Position numbers and translations under genes: made by a program | The notes under the pieces: model-generated | What the model saw: the letters and a program-made list of their open reading frames with translations, nothing else | Told to the model about the DNA's origin: nothing | Databases searched by the model: none | Shown here: positions 9,703-20,949 of the stretch, piece by piece | How positions within the stretch are numbered: position 1 is the first letter of the stretch | Layout: every line of letters starts with the position of its first letter | Source: Allobrachymonas chironomi DSM 19884 | GTDB taxonomy: Bacteria > Pseudomonadota > Gammaproteobacteria > Burkholderiales > Burkholderiaceae_C | Assembly: GCF_000374625.1 (NCBI RefSeq) | Contig: NZ_KB894776.1 | Span: forward strand, 1 to 51,197 | Reading direction: 5' to 3' | DNA length: 51,197 nucleotides

Positions 9703-10521
9703 ATGAGCATCAAGATCCATACCCCCGAAGAAATCGAACACATGCGTGTCGCCGGCCGCTTTGCCGGTGAGCTGCTCGACTACCTGGCGCCCTTTGTCGT
9801 GCCGGGTGTCACCACCAACGAGCTGGACCGCCTGTGCGCCGAATACACCACCTCGCGCGGCTCGGTATCGGCACCGCTGAACTACGCGCCGCCCGGCCAT
9901 ACGCCCTACCCCAAGTCCATGTGCACCTCGGTCAACCACCAAGTCTGCCACGGCATCCCCAATGACAAGCCGCTCAAGAAAGGCGATATCGTCAACATCG
10001 ACGTGACGCCGATCACCAACGGCTGGCATGGCGACAGCAGCCGCATGTACATCGTTGGCGGTGAGGAAGCGGCTCCGCCGTTTGTCTCGCGTCTGGTGCG
10101 CGTGACCTACGAATCGATGTGGCTCGGCATCCAGCAGGTCAAGCCGGGGGCGCACCTGGGCGACATCGGCCACGCCATCCAGCAGTACGTGGAAGGCCAC
10201 GGCTACAGCGTGGTGCGCGAGTTCTGCGGCCACGGTACCGGCCAGGAATTCCACACCGAGCCGCAGGTGCTGCACTATGGCAAGCCCGGCACGCTCGAAG
10301 AGCTGCAGCCCGGCATGATCTTCACCATCGAGCCGATGGTCAATGCCGGTCGCCGCGAGATCAAGCAGGGGCCGGATGGCTGGGCGATTGTCACCAAGGA
10401 CCGCTCCCTGTCCGCCCAGTTCGAGCACACGCTGGTCGTTACCGAGACCGGCTACGAGGTACTGACGGTATCGCCCGGCATGCCGGCACTGCCGGATTTC
10501 GTCAGTTCCACCAAGACCTGA
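9703..10521 (+). CDS. map: Methionine aminopeptidase, type I
   Basis: Map removes the initiator methionine from nascent proteins in the cytoplasm. The five metal ligands are recognisable in order: two Asp in VNIDVTPITNGWHGDSSRMY, His in GHGTGQEFHTEPQ, Glu in MIFTIEPMVN and Glu in AQFEHTLVV. At 272 residues it matches the family. The ATG at 9703 gives the usual MSIKIHTPEEIEHMR. A GATAAT box at 9689-9694 lies only 9 bases upstream, so a very short leader is possible. The gene stands back to back with the B12 riboswitch and is followed after 25 bases by glnD. Confidence 0.96.
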   Translation: MSIKIHTPEEIEHMRVAGRFAGELLDYLAPFVVPGVTTNELDRLCAEYTTSRGSVSAPLNYAPPGHTPYPKSMCTSVNHQVCHGIPNDKPLKKGDIVNIDVTPITNGWHGDSSRMYIVGGEEAAPPFVSRLVRVTYESMWLGIQQVKPGAHLGDIGHAIQQYVEGHGYSVVREFCGHGTGQEFHTEPQVLHYGKPGTLEELQPGMIFTIEPMVNAGRREIKQGPDGWAIVTKDRSLSAQFEHTLVVTETGYEVLTVSPGMPALPDFVSSTKT

Positions 10522-10546
10522 TCCGCCACATTTTTTGCAGACCCGC

Positions 10547-13375
10547 ATGCCGCAGACTCTCGCCCCTCTTTCCCCGGAAACACTGGCCGGTCTGCGCACC
10601 GGCTACCAGCAGGACAAGGAGGCCCTGTTCGCGGCCTTTGCTGCCAGTGGCCGCAAGCTGCGTGCGCTGCGCAGCGTCAACACGCTGTGGCGCAAGCTCA
10701 CGCGCCTGACCGACCGCATGCTGACCACATTGTGGCGTGCGCACGGCCTGCAGCGCGGCGGCCTGCTGCTGGCAGCCGTGGGCGGCTATGGCCGTGCCGA
10801 GCTGTCGCCCTACTCCGATGTGGATGTGCTGATCCTGCTGCCCGATGGCCTGGACCTGGCTGGCAACCCGGAGCTGAAGGAGCGTGTCGAAAACTTCATC
10901 AGCTGCTGCTGGGATACCGGCCTGCAGATCGGCTCCAGCGTGCGCACGCTGCAGGAATGCATCGCCGAATCGCAGGCAGACATCACGATCCAGACCGCCC
11001 TGCTGGAGCGGCGCTACATCACCGGATCGCGCAAGCTGTTCACGCAGCTCAGCGCCGCCTGCGACAGCGCCATGCAGCCCTACGCCTTCTACCTGGCCAA
11101 GACGCTGGAAATGCGCCAGCGCCACGCCAAATACGACAACACGCCCTACTCGCTGGAGCCCAACTGCAAGGAATCGCCCGGCGGCCTGCGCGATCTGCAT
11201 GTGCTGCTGTGGGTGGCCAAGGCTGCCGGTTACGGCAACAGCTGGGACAGCATCCTGCAAAGCGGCCTGCTGACCGATTACGAGGCGCGCCAGATCAAGC
11301 AGACCTATGCCATGCTGGGCATGATCCGCAGCCAGCTGCACCTGGTAACGCGCCGCCACGAGGATCGCCTGCTGTTTGATGTGCAAACCAGTGTGGCCGA
11401 ACAGCTCGGCTACACCACCCAGTCACGCACCACGCGCACCGGCCCGGATCGCAATCCGATCCGTCCGAGCGAAGCGCTGATGCGGCACTACTACTGGACA
11501 GCCAAGGCCGTGGTACAGCTGAGCCAGATCCTGCTGCTCAACATTGCCGAGCGCCTGCGTGACAGCGGCCATACCTACGATTACGATCCGGCTCCGGTGA
11601 CGGAAGCCATGCGCGCGCTGCAGCAGCGCCAGCAGGACAAGGCTGCAGCCGCAGCCGCCGAAGAGGCCTCGCCGCTGCAGCAGCAATCCGTGGTCAACCC
11701 GGTGGCCAGTACCGCACTGACCCGGCTGGACTACCTGCCGCGCCAGATCGATCGGCCGCGCCGCAAGATCAATGAGCGCTTCTTCGATACCGATGGCCTG
11801 CTCGACGTCGCCACCGACGATCTCTACCAGCGCCATCCGCACGCGATTCTGGAAACCTTTCTGGTGCTGCAGCGCGAAGTCGGCATCCAGGGCCTGTCGG
11901 CACGCACGCTGCGGGCGCTGTACAACGCGCGCGCCCTCATGGACAGCCGCTTCCGGCGCGATCCGGTCAACCGCCAGCAATTCCTGCAGATCCTGCAGGC
12001 CCCGAGCGGCGTGACGCAGGCGCTGCGCCTGATGAACCAGACCTCGGTGCTGGGCCGCTACCTGTGGGTGTTCCGCAAGATCGTCGGCCAGATGCAGCAC
12101 GACCTGTTCCATGTCTACACGGTGGACCAGCACATCCTGATGGTGGTGCGCAACGTGCGGCGGTTTTTCAAGGCCGAGCATGCGCATGAATACCCGCTGT
12201 GTTCGCAGTTGGCTGCCGGCTGGGATGCGCCCTGGATTCTCTCTACCGCCGCGCTGTTCCACGATGTGGCCAAGGGCCGTGGCGGCGACCATTCGCAGCT
12301 GGGCGAAATCGAGATTCGCCGCTTCTGCAAGACACATGGCATCGGCAAGGACGATACCGAGCTGCTGGCCTTTCTGGTGCGCGAACACCTGACCATGAGC
12401 CAGGTCTCGCAAAAGCAGGACCTGAACGATCCCGAGGTGATTACCCGCTTTGCCCGGCTGGTCGGCAGCGAGCGTTACCTGACGGCGCTCTATCTGCTGA
12501 CCGTGGCCGATATCCGCGGCACCAGCCCGAAGGTATGGAACGCCTGGAAAGGCAAGCTGCTGCAGCAGATGTACCAGAGCACGCAGCGTGTGCTGGGCGG
12601 CCATATTCCCGATGCCGATGCGCTGGTGGAAGCCCGCAAGCGCGAGGCGCTGATCGAGCTGGCACGCCACTCCATGCCGCACAACGGCCATGTGAAGCTG
12701 TGGCAGACGCTGGATGTGCGCTATTTCATGCGCCACGAAAGCGGCGACATCGCCTGGCACACGCGTCATCTGGCACGCCATGTAGGCGAAGGCAAGACGA
12801 TTGTGCGCGCACGCCTGTCGCCGCATGGCGAGGGCCTGCAGGTAATGGTGTACACGCCGGACGAACCGGATCTGTTTGCCCGCATCTGCAGCTTTTTCGA
12901 GCGCGGCTCGTTCAGCATTCTGGATGCACGTGTACACACCACCAGTGACGGCTGCGCGCTCGACACCTTCCTGATGGTCACCGCCATCATGCCGGAGCAC
13001 TACCGCGAGTTCATCACCATGGTAGAAACCTCGCTGACACAGACGCTGGAAAAGCGTGAACCGCTGCGCGAACCCGGCCGCACACGCCTGTCGCGCCGCG
13101 TCAAGGAATTTCCGATCACGCCCTATGTGAAGCTGGCCCCTGATGACAAGGGCCAGAACTGGCTGCTGACCATCAACACCAGCGACCGCATCGGCCTGCT
13201 CTACCGCATCACGCGCGTACTGGCGGCCAACGGTATCGCGCTGGAGCTGGCCAAGATCTCCACCATGGGCGAGCGCGTGGAAGACACCTTTCTGATCCAT
13301 GCGCCGGAGCTGTCTTCCACCCGATTCCAGACCGAACTGGAGCACCAGCTGCTGGAAGCGCTGGATACCAACTGA
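10547..13375 (+). CDS. glnD: Bifunctional PII uridylyltransferase / uridylyl-removing enzyme
   Basis: GlnD senses glutamine and adds UMP to PII proteins or removes it. A nucleotidyltransferase domain has GGYGRAELSPYSDVDVL near residue 79. An HD hydrolase domain has LFHDVAKGRGGDHSQLG near residue 570. Two C-terminal ACT domains that bind glutamine begin near residues 764 and 871. The length is 942 residues, against 890 in E. coli as I recall. Much of the excess is an Ala/Gln-rich stretch around residues 355-400 between the first two catalytic regions. ATG at 10547 is preferred over an in-frame TTG at 10535. The gene probably shares a transcript with map. Confidence 0.97.
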   Translation: MPQTLAPLSPETLAGLRTGYQQDKEALFAAFAASGRKLRALRSVNTLWRKLTRLTDRMLTTLWRAHGLQRGGLLLAAVGGYGRAELSPYSDVDVLILLPDGLDLAGNPELKERVENFISCCWDTGLQIGSSVRTLQECIAESQADITIQTALLERRYITGSRKLFTQLSAACDSAMQPYAFYLAKTLEMRQRHAKYDNTPYSLEPNCKESPGGLRDLHVLLWVAKAAGYGNSWDSILQSGLLTDYEARQIKQTYAMLGMIRSQLHLVTRRHEDRLLFDVQTSVAEQLGYTTQSRTTRTGPDRNPIRPSEALMRHYYWTAKAVVQLSQILLLNIAERLRDSGHTYDYDPAPVTEAMRALQQRQQDKAAAAAAEEASPLQQQSVVNPVASTALTRLDYLPRQIDRPRRKINERFFDTDGLLDVATDDLYQRHPHAILETFLVLQREVGIQGLSARTLRALYNARALMDSRFRRDPVNRQQFLQILQAPSGVTQALRLMNQTSVLGRYLWVFRKIVGQMQHDLFHVYTVDQHILMVVRNVRRFFKAEHAHEYPLCSQLAAGWDAPWILSTAALFHDVAKGRGGDHSQLGEIEIRRFCKTHGIGKDDTELLAFLVREHLTMSQVSQKQDLNDPEVITRFARLVGSERYLTALYLLTVADIRGTSPKVWNAWKGKLLQQMYQSTQRVLGGHIPDADALVEARKREALIELARHSMPHNGHVKLWQTLDVRYFMRHESGDIAWHTRHLARHVGEGKTIVRARLSPHGEGLQVMVYTPDEPDLFARICSFFERGSFSILDARVHTTSDGCALDTFLMVTAIMPEHYREFITMVETSLTQTLEKREPLREPGRTRLSRRVKEFPITPYVKLAPDDKGQNWLLTINTSDRIGLLYRITRVLAANGIALELAKISTMGERVEDTFLIHAPELSSTRFQTELEHQLLEALDTN

Positions 13376-13457
13376 TTCCCGCCTGCCGCTGTTCCATGGC
13401 CGTGTCACCGGGCATGGTTACAATGCGGCGGCATAGCCATTGCCACGGACAAACGAC

Positions 13458-14528
13458 ATGACCCAAACGACTCACGACACCACCCGCATCGACGATACCC
13501 GTATCCGCGCCGTGCGCCCGCTGCTGACACCGGCCCTGCTGCAAGAAAGCCTGCCGGTCAGCGATACGCTGATCGACCGCGTGGAGCAACAGCGCCGCGC
13601 CATCAGCGATGTGCTGCATGGCCGCGATGACCGCCTGATCGTGGTGGTGGGGCCCTGCTCCATTCACGACCATGACCAGGCCATGGAGTACGCGCGCCGC
13701 CTGCAGCCGCTGGCGCAGGAGCTGGCCGACGACCTGCTGGTGGTGATGCGCGTGTATTTCGAGAAGCCGCGCACCACGGTGGGCTGGAAAGGCTATATCA
13801 ACGATCCGCACCTGGATGGCACGTTTGCCATGAATGAAGGCCTGGAGCGCGCACGCCGCCTGCTGCTGGAAGTGGTGGAGCTGGGCCTGCCGGCCGGCAC
13901 CGAGTTCCTGGACCTGCTGAGCCCGCAGTTCATCAGCGACCTGATCGCCTGGGGCGCGATTGGTGCACGCACCACGGAAAGCCAGAGCCACCGCCAGCTG
14001 GCGTCGGGCATGAGCTGCCCGGTGGGCTTCAAGAACGGGACCGATGGCGGCGTCAAGGTGGCGGTAGACGCCATTGTTTCGGCGCAATCTCCCCATGCCT
14101 TCATGGGCATGACCAAGATGGGCCAGGCCGCGATTTTCGAGACGCGCGGCAATGACGACTGCCACGTGATCCTGCGCGGCGGCAAGACCCCCAACTACGA
14201 TGCCGCCCACGTGCAGGCCGCCTGTGAGGCGCTGCAGGCCAGCCAGTTGCGCCCGCAGGTGATGATCGACCTGTCGCACGCCAACAGCAGCAAGCAGCAC
14301 CAGCGCCAGATCGACGTCGCCTCCGACGTGGCCAGCCAGATCGCCGGCGGCGATGCGCGTATCACCGGCGTGATGATCGAAAGCCACCTGGAAGAAGGTC
14401 GTCAGGATCTGGGCAAGGGGGAGCTGAAGCGCGGTGTGTCGATTACCGATGCCTGCATCAGCATGGAGCAGACCGAACCGGTGTTGCGCGAGCTGGCGGC
14501 GGCGGTGCGCAAGCGTCGGGCGGGCTGA
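13458..14528 (+). CDS. aroG: 3-deoxy-7-phosphoheptulonate (DAHP) synthase, class I (AroF/G/H type)
   Basis: The enzyme condenses phosphoenolpyruvate with erythrose 4-phosphate as the first step of the shikimate pathway. At 356 residues it matches the AroFGH family. The motifs are VVVGPCSIHD near residue 60, the metal/PEP region GAIGARTTESQSHRQLASG, VGFKNGTDG, and the late DLSHANS and GVMIESHLEEGRQD. An N-terminal regulatory arm precedes the barrel, so feedback control by an aromatic amino acid is likely, but which one cannot be read from the sequence. ATG at 13458 is chosen over an in-frame TTG at 13440. A TACAAT box at 13419-13424 is a possible -10, without a convincing -35. Confidence 0.93.
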   Translation: MTQTTHDTTRIDDTRIRAVRPLLTPALLQESLPVSDTLIDRVEQQRRAISDVLHGRDDRLIVVVGPCSIHDHDQAMEYARRLQPLAQELADDLLVVMRVYFEKPRTTVGWKGYINDPHLDGTFAMNEGLERARRLLLEVVELGLPAGTEFLDLLSPQFISDLIAWGAIGARTTESQSHRQLASGMSCPVGFKNGTDGGVKVAVDAIVSAQSPHAFMGMTKMGQAAIFETRGNDDCHVILRGGKTPNYDAAHVQAACEALQASQLRPQVMIDLSHANSSKQHQRQIDVASDVASQIAGGDARITGVMIESHLEEGRQDLGKGELKRGVSITDACISMEQTEPVLRELAAAVRKRRAG

Positions 14529-14572
14529 GCCTGTCTACCTGTCCTGCCTCATCGGGGCGGGGCCTCTTCTTT

Positions 14573-14578
14573 TATAAT
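14573..14578 (+). promoter_or_regulatory. -10 box of the tRNA-Leu promoter
   Basis: A perfect TATAAT lies 35 bases before the tRNA. The -35 region has no good match to TTGACA, so only the -10 is marked. Confidence 0.55.
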
Positions 14579-14612
14579 GGCGCGTTGCCGACCGGTCACG
14601 CCCGGTAACCCT

Positions 14613-14697
14613 GCCCGGGTGATGGAATTGGTAGACATACCGGACTTAAAATCCGGAGCCGCAAGGCGTACGGGTTCGACCCCCGTCCCGGGCACCA
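14613..14697 (+). tRNA. tRNA-Leu (anticodon UAA)
   Basis: The 7-bp acceptor stem pairs GCCCGGG (14613-14619) with CCCGGGC (14687-14693), followed by discriminator A and an encoded CCA. The anticodon stem CCGGA/TCCGG closes the loop CTTAAAA, placing TAA at 14647-14649. A short variable arm (GCCGCAAGGCG region) and a T loop (GTTCGAC) complete the fold. It reads UUA codons. Such genes are frequent integration sites, and foreign-looking DNA follows directly. Confidence 0.97.
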
Positions 14698-14737
14698 TGA
14701 CTATTGCAGGGGTGTTTTTCACCAATCTGCCGGTGTC

Positions 14738-15195
14738 ATGACCTCCTCCCCCTTCCTCCTGATGGCCATTCCGGCCGTGGTCGCCCTGGTCGGCGGCTTG
14801 CTGGCGGCCGTCTGGTCACCCGGCCACCAGACGCGCAGCATGATCCAGCACTTTGCCGCCGGTGTCGTGCTGGCCGCCCTGGCGGTAGAACTGCTTCCAG
14901 AAATCGCCCGCGAACACCCTCAGCCCTGGCACATCATTGCTGCCTTTGCCGCTGGCAGCTTGTTCATGTACGGCCTCAAGTTGTGGAGCCTCCGGCCGGC
15001 AGCCTGCTGCTGGCGCAAGTCTCGCACGACACCATCGGCACCGTCCTGTCCTTCAGTGCCGCGGCTCTGCTCTATCTGGTAACCGAAGAGCTGCTGATGG
15101 AGGCCCACGAAGTGGAAGAAAAGTCCTACTTCACGCTGATCCTGTTTGGTGGCTTCCTGACATTCTGGTGTATCCAGTTGCTGGGGCAAGGCTGA
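14738..15195 (+). pseudogene. ZIP-family metal transporter, internally deleted and frameshifted
   Basis: The first 85 or so codons, in one frame, encode two hydrophobic segments of a ZIP-like transporter (MAIPAVVALVGGLLAAVW; HFAAGVVLAALAVELLPEI). The reading then continues in another frame from about 14990 with AGSLLLAQVSHDTIGTVLSF, LYLVTEELLMEAHEVEE and a last membrane segment. These are the two ends of one protein of roughly 240 residues. The central part, with the membrane helices that hold the metal-binding residues, is missing, and the junction is out of frame. Neither half would transport. Alternatives are a sequencing error plus a natural short variant, but the missing core argues for decay. 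It starts 40 bases after tRNA-Leu. Confidence 0.8.
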
Positions 15196-15208
15196 GCATA
15201 TAGCAACC

Positions 15209-16078
15209 ATGACAAAACCAACTCCCAAAACCATCCAGATTTTTCTGCCAGGCGGTAGTCCAACAGGCATTCGCGTCGCTGAAATAACGACACGTATCGT
15301 CCAGGTATTTGACATCCCGAGAAAGCTGCTGGCTGACTTCCTGAAGATGCCGGAAAGTCAACAGGTAGGCGTTTATTACCTGGTTTCAAAGCCGGAAGAC
15401 GGTAGTGAGCCACAAGTCTATGTGGGTCAATCGGGTGACCTGCAGACGCGTCTCAAAGGGCATGACACGCAGAAAGATTTCTGGGAGCGCGCGCTGGTCA
15501 TGATTTCCCGCACCAACTCCCTGACCCAGACACATGCCCTGTTTCTGGAATGGCACAGCCTTCAGACGATTCGCAAGATTGATCGCTACTCTGATTTGAA
15601 CGGCAATGCAGGGTCACGCCCCTACACGCCTGCTCCCATGGAAGCCGATTGCCACGAAATATTCGAAACGGGGCAAATCCTGCTCGCTACCTTGGGGTAT
15701 CCGATGTTTGACCCATTGGTGCAAACAAGCAAGCCGGATGAGCCAGAAGAATATTTCTATTGCAAATCTGGCGGAACCCAGGGTCGAGGGCTGTATACCG
15801 AAGAGGGTTTTGTCGTGTTGACAGGCTCGGTTGGCCGCAAAAGCCATGTCCCCTCAATCAGGGGAACCAGTACCGCCAATCTTCGGGACAAGCTACTGGA
15901 AGATGGGGTCATGAAGGCGGTAGGAGATACCGTGATCTTTACCAAAGACCATCTATTCCGCTCGCCCAGCATGGCAGCAGCGGCCATACTGGGACGTACA
16001 GCCAATGGCTGGCAAGAGTGGAAAGATGAAGAAGGCAGGACGCTGGATGCAGTGAAGCGTCAAGCCCCACTGCCGTGA
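15209..16078 (+). CDS. GIY-YIG nuclease-like protein with C-terminal DUF4357 domain
   Basis: This protein of 289 residues has a central GIY-YIG-type fold. VGVYYLVS supplies the GIY-like strand and QVYVGQSGDLQTRLKGH the YIG-like strand with the catalytic-type Arg. A Glu follows in ALFLEWHSLQTI. The C-terminal region (RGTSTANLRDKLLEDGVM, then FRSPSMAAAAILGRTANGWQEWK) resembles DUF4357, usually found at the end of such proteins and of some restriction enzymes. The role is unknown: DNA cleavage or restriction-like defence is possible but unproven. The DNA is visibly more AT-rich than its neighbours. The gene starts 13 bases after a dead transporter gene and near tRNA-Leu, which together suggest transfer. 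Confidence 0.82.
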   Translation: MTKPTPKTIQIFLPGGSPTGIRVAEITTRIVQVFDIPRKLLADFLKMPESQQVGVYYLVSKPEDGSEPQVYVGQSGDLQTRLKGHDTQKDFWERALVMISRTNSLTQTHALFLEWHSLQTIRKIDRYSDLNGNAGSRPYTPAPMEADCHEIFETGQILLATLGYPMFDPLVQTSKPDEPEEYFYCKSGGTQGRGLYTEEGFVVLTGSVGRKSHVPSIRGTSTANLRDKLLEDGVMKAVGDTVIFTKDHLFRSPSMAAAAILGRTANGWQEWKDEEGRTLDAVKRQAPLP

Positions 16079-16124
16079 ACTCTTCGGTGATACGGAAGGC
16101 CGGTGAATCTCTCGGTTTACCGCC

Positions 16125-17636
16125 TTACCAATACACCTTCGCCCCACGCATCTCTTGCAGCGCCGGCATGATTTCTTCCACGGCCAGATAGCCAATGCGC
16201 TCTTCCCAGCCAGCCGCTGCACCCGCGGCAAACGCCGTAGCCGGTTGCTGCACCGCCAGTTGCTGCAGCAATTCGCGGCTGACCACGGCGTCGTTCATCA
16301 GGCCCAGCGCTTCCTGCACGTCGCGGTAGGAGCCCAGGAATTTCTTCACGCGCGCGGCCGGGTACAGGCTGGAGAAGAATTCGGCGCTGTAGCGCAGTTT
16401 CTTCACATGCTTGCGCAGCGTATGGCGTTCGGGTTCGTCCAGCTTCTCCCAGCGCTTGGCGTACTTTTCCACCGCCGACAGGCGCTTGTCCAGCGCGGCA
16501 TGGGCAAAATCCTTCAGCGTCACGCCTTCGGCGGCCGCGTCTTCCGGATGGTCCACATGCAGCCAGGCCAGCAGATGCAGCAGCAGCGTGCCGATGCGCG
16601 GCGAATGCATCGTCGTGCGCACCTTCTGGATCAGCTCCTCGCGTTGCTGCAGCAGTGCCTGCTGCACCACATGCAGCGGAATCTTGCCTTCAAAGGCCGG
16701 CTCGATGCGCGCCAGGGTTTCGTGTACCAGCACATCGCGGTCACGCACATCCCCCAGCATCTGGGCCAGAGACTGCAGGCCGGTTTCCAGACGGTTCCAG
16801 GTGGCATCATCCGGCAGCGCGGAAAACGCCTTGTTGGCCGAGCGCATGCGGCGAATCGCCACGCGCGCCTGGTGGATGAATTCCATGTCATCGCCCTGGC
16901 CTACCCACGGCAGGTTGGCCTGCAGGTGGCGCAGGCATTCCATCTTGATCAGGCGGCGCGCCTCGACCGGCGTCATGTCGGGTAACAGCTCGGGCAGCTT
17001 GGCCCCTTCCGGCTTGATCGGTGTCTGCGTGAACAGGCGCGAACCGCGCTCGGCCTTGCTGCGCGGCTGCGGCAGCAGCGGAAACGCCTTGGCCAGCGTC
17101 AGCGCCACGCCAAACACCGCCTCGATCCTGCCCTGCTTGAGTTCGACCTCGACCTCGTTCACCACGGTGCTGCGGTCATCGCAGGAGATATGGCCGATGT
17201 CCAGCGCAATCTCGACGATATTGCCCTGCTTGTCCTCCACCTCCCACAGCGTGCGCTGGATGCGCGTGGTGAATGCCGGCTGCAGGCGCGTGGCGATCTT
17301 GTCATCGCACAGGAAGTTGCGCGCGTCCAGATCGGCGATATTCGCCAGCTCCAGCGCCGGGCCATGCGTGATGTGCTCGAACTCGGCACGCGCATTCAAG
17401 CCGCCACCGGCACTCTGGCCGTACTTCACGGTCTGGATCCACTGCTCGCCCTTCTGGCGCAGGCGCAGCCCCATCTCGCGGCGCTGCAGGTCCATGTTCG
17501 GCGTATCGTAATAAATGCTCAGCAGATCCTGCTGTACCGCCTTGCCGGCGGCGGGCAGCAATTTGGGCAGCTTCTGGATAAAGGCAGCGTTCAGCTCTGC
17601 CGGCAAGGCCAGACAGAGTTCAATTTCCTGATCCAT
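16125..17636 (-). CDS. CYTH and CHAD domain protein (inorganic triphosphatase-like)
   Basis: The 503 residues comprise an N-terminal CYTH triphosphate-tunnel domain (about 1-200) and a C-terminal CHAD domain (about 230-500, with FIHQARVAIRRMRSA). Relatives such as E. coli YgiF hydrolyse inorganic triphosphate, and CHAD domains bind polyphosphate. The usual ExExK opening motif reads EIELCL here. The lysine is replaced by cysteine (TGT), so triphosphatase activity is uncertain. Other charged CYTH residues ([14 protein letters not shown]) are present. The ATG at 17636 has a good ribosome site (GGAGAAAGGG). It lies 87 bases after ligA in the same direction and converges with the GIY-YIG gene. A polyphosphate kinase gene (ppk2) occurs elsewhere in the window but not beside it. 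Confidence 0.9.
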   Translation of the reverse strand: MDQEIELCLALPAELNAAFIQKLPKLLPAAGKAVQQDLLSIYYDTPNMDLQRREMGLRLRQKGEQWIQTVKYGQSAGGGLNARAEFEHITHGPALELANIADLDARNFLCDDKIATRLQPAFTTRIQRTLWEVEDKQGNIVEIALDIGHISCDDRSTVVNEVEVELKQGRIEAVFGVALTLAKAFPLLPQPRSKAERGSRLFTQTPIKPEGAKLPELLPDMTPVEARRLIKMECLRHLQANLPWVGQGDDMEFIHQARVAIRRMRSANKAFSALPDDATWNRLETGLQSLAQMLGDVRDRDVLVHETLARIEPAFEGKIPLHVVQQALLQQREELIQKVRTTMHSPRIGTLLLHLLAWLHVDHPEDAAAEGVTLKDFAHAALDKRLSAVEKYAKRWEKLDEPERHTLRKHVKKLRYSAEFFSSLYPAARVKKFLGSYRDVQEALGLMNDAVVSRELLQQLAVQQPATAFAAGAAAGWEERIGYLAVEEIMPALQEMRGAKVYW

Positions 17637-17723
17637 GGCGATCCCTTTCTCCTGTCACAATGGTTTGTCGCAAAGGACAAGGCTATCACGAAAGCCCTTG
17701 TGAATGATGACAAGCGAGCTGGC

Positions 17724-20917
<3,194 letters not shown>

Positions 20918-20949
20918 GGGATTTCCGTATGACTTGGCCGTATCTTAGG

